DNA from: Chrysomallon squamiferum
Taxonomy: Eukaryota > Mollusca > Gastropoda > Neomphalida > Peltospiridae
NCBI GenBank assembly: GCA_012295275.1
Contig: CM022674.1
Location: 13,878,364 to 13,942,363 of the forward strand
Length of the DNA: 64,000 nt
Reading direction: 5' to 3'
The position numbers and the translations under genes were made by a program. Shown here one piece after another: positions 37,272 through 49,775 of the stretch. The notes below the pieces were generated by a model that saw only the letters and a program-made list of their open reading frames with translations, was not told the origin of the DNA and made no database searches. Each line of letters starts with the position of its first letter. Within the stretch, counting starts at the first letter, position 1.

Positions 37272-40200
37272 ATGTGGATCTATTTTAGTCCTTATTTATT
37301 TCTTGTATTACTGTTACTGACTACATGGTGCTTTCTGTATTATAAAACAGCATTTTTCTTGTCAGTACTTGGACTGACCGGCATTTTTTGCGATGCGCTT
37401 TCAACGCGCACCGGCAAAATATATGACCGGGAAGAAGTTCCGGTGTCGGCAAAAGACAGGTATTCAAAGCGCAAACTGAAGAAAAAATTAAACATGTTTA
37501 AAAGTTGGAATCCATTTCGGAGGAAAACAGAAAAATCAAAAGAAAATGTAGCTACTTCTAAAAAAGCTAATACTAGTAATAGCTTTTGCCAGAAGGAAGA
37601 TTCATTCCTCGACCGAAAGGATAACACTATTAACAGTAAGGTTACATCGCGATTGACTAGACAACATCGGAGTTTTGTTGTTAACAAGTCTCCTACACGT
37701 GATACCGAAGTTTTTAACAGATCTGTTTTGATTGCATCAGGACCTCTCTTATCAACTCCCATTCTGCCAAAGGTGAAAAGAGCAATAGGTGCAAATGAAA
37801 CATTCAAGTAAGATTTCTTTGTAAAGTAGATACAGCCGTAAAAAACAGAGCCACAAAATGATAACTGAATAAGACAAGTTGAAGTTTAACTTCATAGTTC
37901 ATATGTCAAACATCTCTCAGATTTAAAACATATTTTTACTTGTTACTGTTTGTCTCACATATATCAGTTTATATATTTATATAATAATGGTCCATCAAAC
38001 TCCTGAAATTTTAAAATGATTTCTCTATTGTTTATAACATAAATTACTGAGTTCCCCCTTTTTTGAACATTAATTAGAGATTATTAAAAATTCATATACA
38101 TAATACATGTTTATAAATACAAGAAAAGAAAAAAAAGATAGTCACAGAAACTTAAAAAACACATCAAACCACAAATGGTAACAGACAGATATTAGTTATA
38201 ATTTATATCATGCTATTTTTCATTTATATAATTACCAATATTTAAATATATTATTATTATTTTATTTTTCACTTTTATTTGATTTTTAGCTCTGTATCAA
38301 GTCCATATCGTACATGGAACAGATCACTCAATCGGTCATCAACTTTCCATTATGCTCCAAATCATCCCACAAAATCAATGCCAGGAACTTTGCCAGCTGT
38401 ACGACTTCAAAAGACACATCGACGTTCGTTCTTGGATACAAACAACAGTCACTTGTCAAGTCCAAACACGGTTAAAATAGCACCTCCAGACCAGTCCATC
38501 ATCTCTTCACCTAGGTAAATAAGAAAAAAATACTTCTAAAAAAAGTCATTCTCAAAAAGGGTGATATTTCACACCGTGGGAGCAGTGGGTATTTCTAAGA
38601 GGGCGATGAAGATAATAAATTAGCAATTGCTCCTATATTTATTTCATTGTATATAATGTATATTACACTTGCTGTAAATTGAAACTGTTTACTGTTTTAT
38701 GGAAGGCTGGACGTAAATGAGATGCTGGAGAGTTATGACAGGTATTTGCTGACTGCAATTATCTAAAAATACTGAAGTTATCTGTGAACTACTGTTCTAA
38801 ATTAACAAATGTATCTGATACTAGCCACATCATTGGCTCCATTCCTGTCTTTAACTTGACACTGACAGGCTTGTGGCATGATAAACTAGTAGGATTAATC
38901 CCTGGCAGTCCAGCTATTGCTGTATTTCCATTTCCAGTCAGTACAGCAGGACTAATTTATCAAATTCTGTTTTTTGTACTTTCATTTTTTAAGGGAGGAT
39001 TGATGTAAAAGATAGTTTGTTGCCAGTGTTCCCTCTAATTTTTTTGTGAACTACTGAGTGGAATTTTGAGCAAAAAATGGAAATATATAATGGCTGAAAC
39101 AATCATATTTTGTAAATTAAAATGAGAGATAACATTTTGATCTGAATGGCACAAGACAGCGATTGTGAAGTTTAAAGGGAACTTTCTTGCTGCTAACCGG
39201 TGTTCTCTGGAATTATGCATACAGCAGCTACATTTTATGTTCCTTTCTATTGGTATCTTCTAAAAATTTTTATTTTTTTTTTTTTTAAATAAATTAAAAT
39301 ATGATATGATTGTGAATATATTTTAGAATAAAATGAAAAATAATTATAAATATTGTTTCAGAATAAATTTAAAAATAATTTTTAAATATTTTTATTCTCA
39401 ACAGAGTGCTTCCACTTACTGAGAAGAAGCAGTCAAATGAAAAACTTACTGACACACAAGCAGTGCTTAATGCTCTTAAGCAGCGCAGGTGTGTAAACTG
39501 TACATGATTTCTTTATTTTAAAGTCTTTTAAAGATATTTTTTATATCAGGTAAAAAAAAAAATTGAGAACCAAATTTTCATAAATAACGAATTGTAAGTT
39601 TTATTGGAGTGGCAACCGTTTTTATGAAGTTTTTTTTCTCTCTCTCTTTCTATGTCATTTACGTGTGTGAATCTATACATCTATGTATCTGTATGTGTAT
39701 GTGCATATGAGTATATAATCTGTGTATGTGAGAGATTATATATTTGCGTGTGTGTATGTGAGAGTATGTATTTTTCACTGTGTGTGTGAGACCTACTTTA
39801 ATTCTCACTCTTTTCCATGTCAAGTGTATAGCATTGTAACAAAAATATGTTTTGTTTCAAATTGCTATCAGTGTCTAATATACACATCTCTGTTTGTTTA
39901 TACATTAGCCTATGATGTATTTATGATTTTATACACATATTCCTGTTGTTTTGTTTATAACATTTAATTATTATATCTGTTTCAGAAAGAGATCACTGAT
40001 TCAGTCAAATGAACAGTTTACAGAGGAATCTGATCAACAGGCAAAACGAAGGTTTGAAATTATTATTCATACATTAGTTTTTTTCCCTTTTTTTTCTATA
40101 TTATTTCAGCATATTTTTCATTTTTATATTTGATTTAATCGGTCTTCACATTTTTTGTTTCTTATTTCATGATTTGATATTTATTTTAAATACTCTTTAA

Positions 40201-43179
40201 TTGTGTATTTATAATGTTATTGGTTTTTTTTTTTGTTTTATGCTCAACAAGCACATTTTGAATATTTCAGACGTCAGGACAGCAGTCAATCAACAGCATC
40301 GTCATCATCACTGCCGCCGATGCCAGAAAACCTGCCTGACTTGTCAAACTCTAGTGTGATGATGCAGCTTGATGCAGTCAGCATGAAGCGGCCGTCAGCA
40401 CCAAGTCGCGACCCAATAGACAACTCGGACATACGCGAAGACAGCCCAGCAAAGAGACCTCGGAACGAGAACAGGAACGAGAACCGGAATAATCCAATAT
40501 TGAGCTCTTTGAGCTCGTCAAATAGAGCCCTAAATAAATCATTGTCCATGAAGGTAAAATAATACATAAACACACACACATACACACACAGAGATTGCGG
40601 ATAATGTTTATCAGTTAAGCCATTTTTTGAAGCAAAATAAGAAATTTGACTAATTTATTTGAAATGGAAGTTAGAATATAAATTTAAAAAATGAGGCAAA
40701 TCTCCAAATGATAGGTGTTACGGCTGTTAGATTTGAGGTCTAAATGATTTTCAAGTTTCTGGCCTTTTGATACAGGTTCATTGATTTACATATATCATCA
40801 AGAAAAGTATTTGAATTTCCTGATTTTGAATGGAAAAAAATGACACAAATTAATATATTCTGTCTTTGAAGAATATTAATTAAATCAGAAACAATATTGA
40901 AAATCAAACAGTAATTGTCATTTATTTATTTTAGAGAGATTCGTTGTCAAGGAAACCATTAAGGTCTGATACAGACTCTGAAAGTTCTTCTAGCCAATCA
41001 CTGAACTCGGTTGACCAGTCCAGACAACAGTCCAGACTCACAGAATCAAGGTAAATTGTCTTCATGACCACTGAAATAATTTTTAACATTGTAAATTTTA
41101 CGTTAAATTTTTTTTAATAAAACTGTTTTTCTGATATGAGATACTTTTAAAGCTTAGGCTAAAATGGACAAAAATTTAAAGATGGAAATGATTCAGAGCA
41201 ATGTGACATTAATTAAAATATTAAGACATTTTTTTTTTTTTTATTCATTGTTCTTTCAGTAAACAAGATAAAGATGAGTCTTTTACTCAGCTGCAGGAGA
41301 AAGTCACAACAGAGAAATCTCAGTCGAATGACAATAGTGAAAATGTAAGTAAATTAAATATCCTTAGCAGTGACGTTTATGTTGATGTCCAAATTGTGTA
41401 GGCTGTAGTATTTAAAGGAAATAAAAGATACTGAAGTCATAAAGGTACGGAATTAATAGGTAATTTTAATGTATAAATAAATAAAGATGTGTATATTTGA
41501 GTGTGTATATGTTTGTATGTGAATGTATGGGTGAGTGAGTATGTGTTAGTGAGTCTGAGTTAGTGGGTAAGTGAGTAAGTGAGTAAATTAATCAGATCTC
41601 TAGTTTTCAAAAACCCAGGAGTTCAAAAGAAAGCACACTGCTAAAACCTTACAAGGGGAGTAGATGGTTAAAACCACCCTACTTAAAATGCAGAATGAAT
41701 ATTCACATCCCTTAATATTTAGTGGAATCTCACTCATAAACATGACTATGTTTAAGGAGTAGAGACTTCTGAGTTAAATATTTTTGGAGTTTTGTTTTTC
41801 AAAAATGAATATCCTAAATTAGCTAAAGATAAATTAAAGTCTTACATAAGAAAATGAAAAAACATGAACACTACATTTATCTGTTTCTTCAGTGTGTGCA
41901 TATTATATTGCATTAAAGTGTGTCCTGTCTTGTCTACATTTTCTTTTAATTAAGATAATCTGTTGACTATTTATGAAGAAGGATTCAGAGTGCTGTGAAT
42001 TTTATTCAGTAAACAATTAAAATGGAAGTGTTAACAAAAAAAAACCAGCAGTAAGAAAGAAACAAATTGTGTACATACAAAATTTTGTGCATGTATTTAA
42101 GACAGCATGACCATATACTGATCATGGATGCAGAAATGTGCAACATACATGACCACATACTGATCATACATGCAGCAATGTGCAATTATAAAGCAACGCT
42201 ATTTTTTTTTCTTCATAATTTGTGCAGCTTTGAGCACATTTATTAAAATATTATTCCTTAGTGGTATTTATTTTCAAATTAAATTCACTTTTCAATCCTC
42301 AGATTTTGAAAATAGTTTTGATTAAATGCTTTTGGACTGTAATGTTGCATGTATATACTGAATTAATGTGCAGCCAGTGATTATTTTTTATTTCAGTTGT
42401 CGACATCAGCAGCTTCTAGTGATGAGCTCATGTTGGAGGGAATCTCTAAACACGTCAGAAAACGAAGAGAAAGATCTCTGTACACCAACCTCAACTCCTC
42501 ATTCCCTAAAGTAAGCTATTAACTTAATTTACAAACAATTTATTAACAAACAAAGACTTTAATTCTTGTTTAGCAGCCAGTTTTTGACAGACCTGTAATT
42601 TTTCACAAAGGATTCACATTTTCTGCTTTATCCTGACAACATTTTGGAAACTGATATAAGAAATTAAATTTATAGACTGAGTTAATCATTTTAAATGTAT
42701 CAGCATCTCTAATGGGTTTTGGAACATTTTCTCTCACAGAAGGATAACAAAATTTACAAGTAAATTGTTAACCTCTCTGAATTGTCATAAATTGTTTTTA
42801 TTATTTATACTTATATTAACAGCCATGACATTCTGCCACTAATGACTGAAGACAAGATAATTTTAGTTAAAGATTTCTAAACAGATTTTCAGTGTAATAA
42901 ATATAAGACATCACACACAGTTATTTGTTTGTCAGAATCAAAACAATTATTTTGAGGTGTACACAATGTATTTTGGCTGTTAGTGTATTAAAATGTTTCG
43001 TTGGATAAATTTTCTTACAAAGTGACATTAAAATTGTTAAACTGTTCAGGTACCAAGAGCCAATGTTCTCGCCAGTGTTGATGACTACAAACAGGATCGT
43101 GTACTAGAGCAACAGCGCATTCATGACATGCTCAACGATGTCGAAGTGGCACACACAGAAAAACAGAACAAAGGTCAAG
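37272..43179 (+). CDS. POM121: POM121 exons 1-10 (membrane anchor and basic region)
   Basis: Exons: 37272-37807, 38290-38514, 38706-38741, 39405-39488, 39986-40051, 40271-40553, 40935-41050, 41260-41344, 42397-42510, 43050-43179. Phases: exons 1-5 end in phase 2, 6 in 0, 7 in 2, 8 and 9 in 0, 10 in 1, all consistent. The 36-bp exon 3 (RLDVNEMLESYDR with its junction codons) is the least certain; it can be skipped without changing frame. The region is basic and Ser-rich with likely nuclear localisation signals (KRKLKKK, QRRKR, AKRRR, SPAKRPR, VRKRRER). Confidence 0.85.
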
Positions 43180-46012
43180 GTGGGTATTTGTTGACATGTG
43201 AACTGTATATGAGATACTTGTTACTTTATTCTGTGAAAAAAATATTTTACAAATAATGGTGTTTTTTGATTAAAGTAGGTACCGGCAGCCTAGCCGATAT
43301 AATTGGTCGAAGATGTTAAAAGTTAAGATTTTGTCCATTTTCCTCCACTCCCAAATCCCTTCTGTAAATCCTACCATAAAAACAAATACATGTAACTAAA
43401 GATCTTTATGTCCTCTTTTAAATGGTGGTGTTATTGTTGTTTTATGTTAAATCAGTTCTTTGTATGAGAGTGTTAAACAGCGTGGGGTAAAACTAAAATA
43501 GGGTCGCTTTACAAACGCCTGGCTTGTTTTCGCCAAAATGGCTTCAATGTTATTTTTAGCCCTAGCAGGGTCAAAGTTCAATTAACAGCGTGCATGTGGA
43601 GTAAAAAGTCCTAAAATGTGTCCAAAAATGTACTTTTTCATGCCTTCAAACCTATTTTGAAAAAAAAAACTGGCTGAAAATAAAACCTATGTTCACAGGA
43701 TCAAATGAAAGATCATTCAATTACCTTTCAAACAATGTACGACACTACATTTGGCGAAAACAAGCTCTCCGCATTTGAACGCTACATGCTTTGCGAAATC
43801 GCCATTATGTTACGTTTTTTTACAGAATGAAATCGCCGTAGATCCTATGTACAGCTTGAAAGGTCTGGCGCTGTTTAAAATGATTATAAATTTATGTTGT
43901 TTCTATTTTTAATAACTTGTTGGCTGTTTGTTTTTCTTCTATGTTCCTACTTTTAGCGTATACATTATAGCATGTGCGTAGCAAAAACGCGTTCTGAAAA
44001 AAATAAAATTAACATTGTTTTGCCGATTACTATCTTCAGTTTAAAACCGTTGATTATTTTGCTTTCAAAATTTTTGCGATAAACGTCGAATTAAGAATCA
44101 TAAACATAACAAACTATACAACATAATAGAACAATGTATTCAGAGGTATTGATGGAATTATGAATATAAATCTAATAACTTCTTTTAAAATGTAAAATCA
44201 TAAATTGATCAGTTTTAAAACATTATTTTTGCTTGTTTGTAAGCTCTATCTGTGTCTTTAATTGCCTCTAGTCTCATGATTACATACATTTTATTGTCCC
44301 TGATTAATACCTGCAACACCTTTCTGGAGTTGACTCCAAGGATTAGCTGAGTTTATGTATTGCAAAGGATTATAGTTAAACATCAAATGCTTGTAGACCT
44401 TTTAAGTAACATTTATATATATATATATGATATATACACATCACAGTATCTTAACTTATTACTATCAATTATTTAATAGAGTGAAAATTGAAGCTGCTTA
44501 TGTAAATAAAGTTGTGCTGTTCTATATAAATTGAAATGGTATTTTTTTTTATTTCAAATGTTAAATTCAAATATGTCATTTGAAAGATAATAAATTGTTC
44601 ACAGCACAGGTTGAATTTGTCAAATAAGACAAAAAATGAAACCACAGTATCTGTTTGAACTTTTAGTCATTCTGCCATGTGTCATTTTGAAGATTTTGGC
44701 ATGTTCAGCATGTTATTGTGAACACACATACAAACATACAGGTCTAAAAATATACAGTGCACATAGCAAGTTGGTCCCACCACTCTTGTTGATTTTCAGC
44801 CTTTTGTGTCAGTTACTTTTCAAACTACAGTTGGCCAAAGTAGGGCTAAAAAATAATCAAATACCTGTCGTACCAATTTGCATATATCTTTTTAACTGCT
44901 GGAAATACAGTCATAATTTTTTGTGTTTTCATTCTTTTTGCTACTGCTTTCATTATGTGAAATTAAAGTCAGAAACAATTTGCCTGCCAGTACCTAATTA
45001 AAGAAAGAACAGATTTGTAATTATTTTTTTTTTTTTTTATTTTTTTTTTTTATTTTAATTTAATTTAATTTAATTTAATTTAATTTAATTTATTTATTTA
45101 ATTTAATTTAATTTTATTTTATTTTATTTTATTTAGTAATTTTAATTTTTTTTTTTTTTTTTTTTGACAAACCAGGAAAAAAAAAAAAACAAGAAAAATA
45201 ATAGAAGAAAAAATCCCCCAAAACAACCACCACACAGTGGAACTAAGATTATAAATGCGATTTCCAAAATCTGGTCATGTTTTGACATATTTCCATAAAT
45301 ATTAAAACATACTGTTAAACAGTTTTATTTATCATATTAAATTTATTTATTAATTTATTTATTTTAAAACATTTTGGGCTTGTCATTTTAAAATAAATAT
45401 TTATAATTTTATTATTATAATTTTTTTTTCTCTGTTCACAATTCAGTTGTTACAACAAGCAGTCAAAGTTTCACTGCAACAACATCTGTTACAAGTTCTT
45501 CAACATCGCTTGGAGTAATGTCAGTGTTGAACGTACCTACATCACTTCAGACATCTGCACCAGTGACAACATCAGAATCTCAACCTGCAGGTAACGTCCT
45601 TGGTGTAACTACAACTACAGTGTCTGCACCAGCCAGCTCTGCAACTGCAACATCGCAGTCACAGTATTCTTTTAAGCCAGTTTTTGGATCAGTTGCTTCT
45701 CCTCAAAATGCAGCAACTACAGCAGCCCCTGCTGCAACATCTAACAACAACTCAGACATCTGGGTTTAATTTGATATTTCCACAACCTCGTAAGCATATT
45801 ATTTTTTATATTGCATATAAGAATATCAACTAATCTGAATATAATAATTCTGTGTGTGTAGACCATGTAATAAACTTCATAAAATGATGTCACTGCAGCA
45901 TTCTGATTGGAGGAATGTTAGTAGTTAAGTGTATCCAACATTCTTGTTCTTTGATTTTGAAATTGTCAATTGATGTCTGTATTCACTGTTTTTGTGTATC
46001 TTTGTGTGTGTG

Positions 46013-46104
<92 letters not shown>

Positions 46105-49100
46105 TGGATGAATTGGAATGCAGAAAGGTTAACAATTTTTTTATGAATGTGGCACGATTTGTGTGTGTGTGTGTGTGTATCTACATAAAAATGTATTTAT
46201 ACATATGTTATCTTTTTTTGTCAGAATCTACAACAACCCAGCAGTCAAATCCGACACCTCCACCTTCTTATCAAGTCAGTTCATCTGCGACTAATTCCTT
46301 ATTAACAACATCGCAGGCAGTGACAGTTCCTAGTCTAGGAGGTTCACAGTCATCCACTGTAGGGAATGCTCTGTTAACAAACTCTTCACAGGCTGGGCCA
46401 CCACCAACGTTTGCTCAAGTGGTGTAGCCACAAGCTCGTTAGGTAGCAGCACACCCTCCACCTCGGTGCTTGGAGGTTTGTTTTCAACATCAGCACAGTC
46501 TGGCCTGCCCTCCAGCCAAGGAAGTCCTTTCTCAGCGTCTTCACAAGGACAGGTCACCTCTACATTGTCCCAAAATCTTACAACATCGTCGTCATTGCTT
46601 GGTGGCATGTCATCAACATCGGCAATGCAGCCTGGATTGACGACACTGTCAGTTTTAAACAGTCTGTCGTCCAAACCTGGAAATGTCAGTCAGGCTGCAG
46701 CAGCATCGCTGTCTCAAGCTGTCAGCAGTGGTTTTAACATGCCAGGTTCAGCAACAACTACGGCAATGTCTCAGAACCCAAGTGGAGGATTTTCTCTGGC
46801 CACCTCAGACTACAGGTCAGTAACAAACGCTGCACAGACTTTGTTTGCAGCATCAACGCCAGTGGCATCGTCACAAGCTCCTACAGGCATAAGTTCTTCT
46901 TTCTTCACATCAGCACTTGCAGCAGCAGCAGTGATGTCAAAGCCTGCAGCAACGTCAGGATCATCGTTGTTTGTCAGTGCTCCACAACAGACGTCTGGTG
47001 AGTTAAATATTGTTTAGGTGTTAAAATGCACTAATTATAGTTATACTAATTATACTAATATGCTAATTAAAACAGGGATTGACTGGAAAAAATTAAAATT
47101 TACAGGAAAGATAATTAAAAGGGGAATAAATTGGAAAGAGTTAAAATTATGTGGAAGATAATTTTTATGTTTTTAATATGCAAATTAAAAGATGGATAAA
47201 TTGGAAACAATAAAAGCTACCTGTTAGATAAATTTAATGCTTTTTGTATGCTAATTAAAAGGGAGAATAAATTTAAAACAGTAAGAATAACTTGGAAGAT
47301 AATTTTAATGTTTTAGTTGGAACTGTTGGAAATATGTTTGTAGGTATGATGATCTGGTACAAATAATTCTGATATATTTACATGTTATTTTTGGTTTCCA
47401 TATTAACGTGCATCCAGATGTAGTGAAAAATGTAAATTAAATGTGTTTTGTATGAATACAAGTGATTATTTGATTCACTCCTGAAGAGCAAAAAAATTGT
47501 TAGTTGGTGTTCATTTATTGTAAAAAAAATTCTCTATGCATTTGATGTCTAGTTGCATTGTCTTTGACAGAAATATGCATCTAAAACTATTACAGTAATA
47601 AATATATAAATAAATAACAAAAATAACAAAAAGAAAAACTAACATGCTAATAAAGAAGGCAGATTTACCAATGATTTACTAATTTTTGATAACGGCAAAC
47701 AAGCAAGATTGACAAAAGATAAAATTAAATATCCTTTTCTATTTTATTTGTTTTAGTGTTGTTTCATATTTTTATTTTTATTTTAAAACAGGGACAACTG
47801 GGTCAGGTTTCGCATTTGAGAAAAATGCTCAGACTAACTCTGCTGGTGGCTTCAGTTTTGGAAGTGCTCCAAATTCCACTGTTAGCACAGCATTTGGTAA
47901 CTCTGGTGGTGTGCAGACAGCCACAGCGAAGACCAACAAAGACGCTGTCAAAGTGAATTTATTTGGTGCCAGCCCTGCTTCATCGGCATCATCGTTGTTC
48001 AGTGCAAACGCTGTCACATCGAGTGCATCAATATTTGGAGCTAAACCAGCAACGACATCAGTGTTGTTTCCTTCAAATTCCACATCATCGTCATCATCGA
48101 CAGGATTGTTTCCGACAACAACAGCTACGGCCGTGTTTGGTCCAAGCACAACATCAGCCACAGGTGTGTTTGGAGCCACTTCAGCATCGTCGACAACTAA
48201 TTTGTTTAGCACAAATGCAGCTACGTCATCAGCCGCATCTGGCTTGTTTTCATTTGGTCAGACAAGGCCTCAGAACCTGACTTCAACTGCATCAGGGTTG
48301 ATGTCAGCAGCACCTAGTCAGATGTCAGCGTCTGGGTTTAATTTTGGCACTGCTCTGAGTACGTCACAGACAACACCATCAAAACCAGCTGGAGGGTTTA
48401 CTTTGCCCGGACCCACGTCCTCACAGACAGCTCAGAATAATAACATGTTCGGTTTCGGATCAGGAAACTCAAATTCAGGAAACACTTTTGGGACTTATGG
48501 AGCTAATTCTGCTGTCACCACCACCTCCAGTTCTGGCACTGGGACTGCCCCGCCAGTGTTTTCATTTGGAAGTGGAGGTGCCAGCCAGCCTAATCAGAAC
48601 TTTGTTTTTGGTGCTCCAGCAAAGTCAGGACCAGCGTTTGCTTTTAATTCGTCTTCTGCTGCCACCCAGAAAACTGACACGTCGAAACTGTTTGCATTTG
48701 GTTCTAACCAGGCTAAAAGTTCAGGTCCAGTTTTTGGAGTCAGCTCTGCAGCTCCACCATTTGGAAGCTCTACAGGACCAGGCTTTGGTAGTTCTGGAGA
48801 AACAAAGCCAGGGTTATCGTCTGGTTTCAACTTTGGTTCAACTCAGCCAGCTTTTGGAGGTTTATCCCAAACTCCGGCACCAGCTTTCGGTGCCACCCAA
48901 ACAGCTCCAGCATTTGGAGGGGTGTCACAAAACCCTACCCAGGGGTTTGGAGCCACCCAGACACCTGCCCCTGTTTTTGGATCCTCGCAGACCTCCACCC
49001 CAGCTTTTGGTTCACCACAACCACCAGCCCCTGCATTTGGTGCAACACAGATGCCCACCCCTGTATTTGGAGCATCACAGACCCCTGCACAAGGATTTGG

Positions 49101-49775
49101 AGTAGCTGCCCAAGGGTCAGCACCACCGTTTGGCACAACGTTTGGATCTCCTCCTGCAGCTACATTCCAGTTTGGTCAGAGCAGCGGTCAACAAGCACCT
49201 GATCACAAAGGATTTAATTTCAGTGCTAATGCTGCTTCAGTTTTTAACTTTGGTAAGTTCATCAAGTGTTACGTTATCATTGGTAATTACAGTGTACATA
49301 AAAACATAATTAATTGGATAAAGAAATTAATAAAGAAAGAAAGAAAGAAAGAAAGGACCAAACAAATAAATAAATTAATAAATTAATAAATAAAAAAATA
49401 AAATAAAAAAAATAAATAAATAAACATATCTACGTACATACATATATAAGTAAATACTAACTAATTGTTACATACTTGCAGTGTGATTCTTTCTAAAAAG
49501 TTCATTCCAAATTCGATACCTGGCGAATGTGCAATAAAATATTTAAAATTGTGGTCGTTGTCTAATAATACCTGCCACCTCTAGACATGTTATATATTTT
49601 TTTTTTTTTTTACTATTTTTATAATTTTGTTTGTAATTCTAATGTGTGTGATCTTCCAGGGTCCTCTGTTTCAAATCAGCCCACTCCAGTATTCAACATG
49701 AACGCAAATGCAGGGATACCACAGAAACCTAGATCTGCAATGAACAGGTCTCGAAGGCGAGGGTTCAAGAAATAA
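37272..49775 (+). CDS. POM121: POM121-like nuclear pore membrane nucleoporin, whole gene
   Basis: Integral pore-membrane nucleoporin that anchors the nuclear pore complex and offers FG repeats to transport receptors. Fourteen exons give about 1,450 residues. The N-terminus (residues ~3-40) is strongly hydrophobic, followed by basic sequence (KRKLKKKLN). Exon 2 carries NTVKIAPPDQSIISSP, close to VRIAPPD...QIISS of vertebrate POM121. Exons 4-6 give AVLNALKQRRKRS, then AKRRRQDSS, matching VLSALKEKEKKR and NKRRRHDSS. The C-terminal half is Ser/Thr/Ala-rich with FG repeats, and the protein ends in a basic RSRRRGFKK, as in vertebrates. The start is fixed by an in-frame TGA at 37,266-37,268. Two indels, in exons 11 and 12, interrupt the frame. 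Other FG nucleoporins lack the N-terminal membrane segment and the two motif blocks. Confidence 0.9.
43522..43765. repeat. Inverted repeat in POM121 intron 10
   Basis: GCTTGTTTTCGCCAAA at 43,522-43,537 is the exact reverse complement of 43,750-43,765. Weaker symmetry extends outward (CAAACGCC against a GCATTTG). The surrounding ~700 bp is richer in GC and CG than nearby introns, suggesting an inserted element of unknown family. Confidence 0.6.
45020..45190. repeat. T-rich (TTTAA)n/(TTTTA)n low-complexity block
   Basis: Poly-T, TTTAA and TTTTA pentamers and a poly-A run, just upstream of POM121 exon 11. Confidence 0.9.
45447..49775 (+). CDS. POM121: POM121 exons 11-14 (FG-repeat region and C-terminus)
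   Basis: Exons: 45447-45789 (or ending at 45,590), 46225-46997, 47792-49252, 49660-49775. Exon 11 carries YSFKPVFGSV. Exon 13 encodes 487 residues with about 30 FG dipeptides, including a run of short PAFGATQ/PVFGSSQ units near the end, and exon 14 gives the basic tail and TAA stop. Composition is Ser/Thr/Ala/Gly/Pro-rich and nearly free of charge, typical of an intrinsically disordered FG domain. Exon 11 shifts frame near 45,750-45,760 and exon 12 near 46,413. Confidence 0.88.
45591..45789 (+). other. POM121: Alternative 3' part of POM121 exon 11
   Basis: A donor at 45,591 (CTGCAG then GTAACG) ends exon 11 in the same phase (1) as the distal donor at 45,790 (CCTC then GTAAGC). The intervening sequence is coding-like (FKPVFGSV, Ser/Thr/Ala-rich) but contains the frame change, after which SGFNLIFPQP reads to the distal donor. 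The short form would avoid the shift. Confidence 0.55.
46014..46102. repeat. (GA)n microsatellite
   Basis: About 44 GA units in POM121 intron 11. Confidence 0.95.
46412..46414 (+). other. POM121: Apparent 1-bp deletion in POM121 exon 12
   Basis: Read as written, PPPTFAQVV runs into a TAG. One additional G beside 46,413 makes PPPTFGSSGVATSSLG, which recreates an FG motif and joins the long downstream frame without a stop. Confidence 0.85.

Noticed and set aside
44636-45001. 121-codon ORF in POM121 intron 10, Cys- and hydrophobic-rich
   Set aside because: No splice signals, no recognisable domain, AT-rich intronic composition, and it lies on the gene strand between well-defined exons.
46225-46427. 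Exon 12 as a true C-terminus of a short POM121
   Set aside because: The stop is removed by a single base that also restores an FG motif and opens a long coding frame downstream.
48488-49105. 205-codon ORF overlapping POM121 exon 13
   Set aside because: Alternate frame of a Gly/Pro/Ala-rich repeat exon. Its Leu/Pro/Gln composition is what a +1 frame of FG repeats gives.
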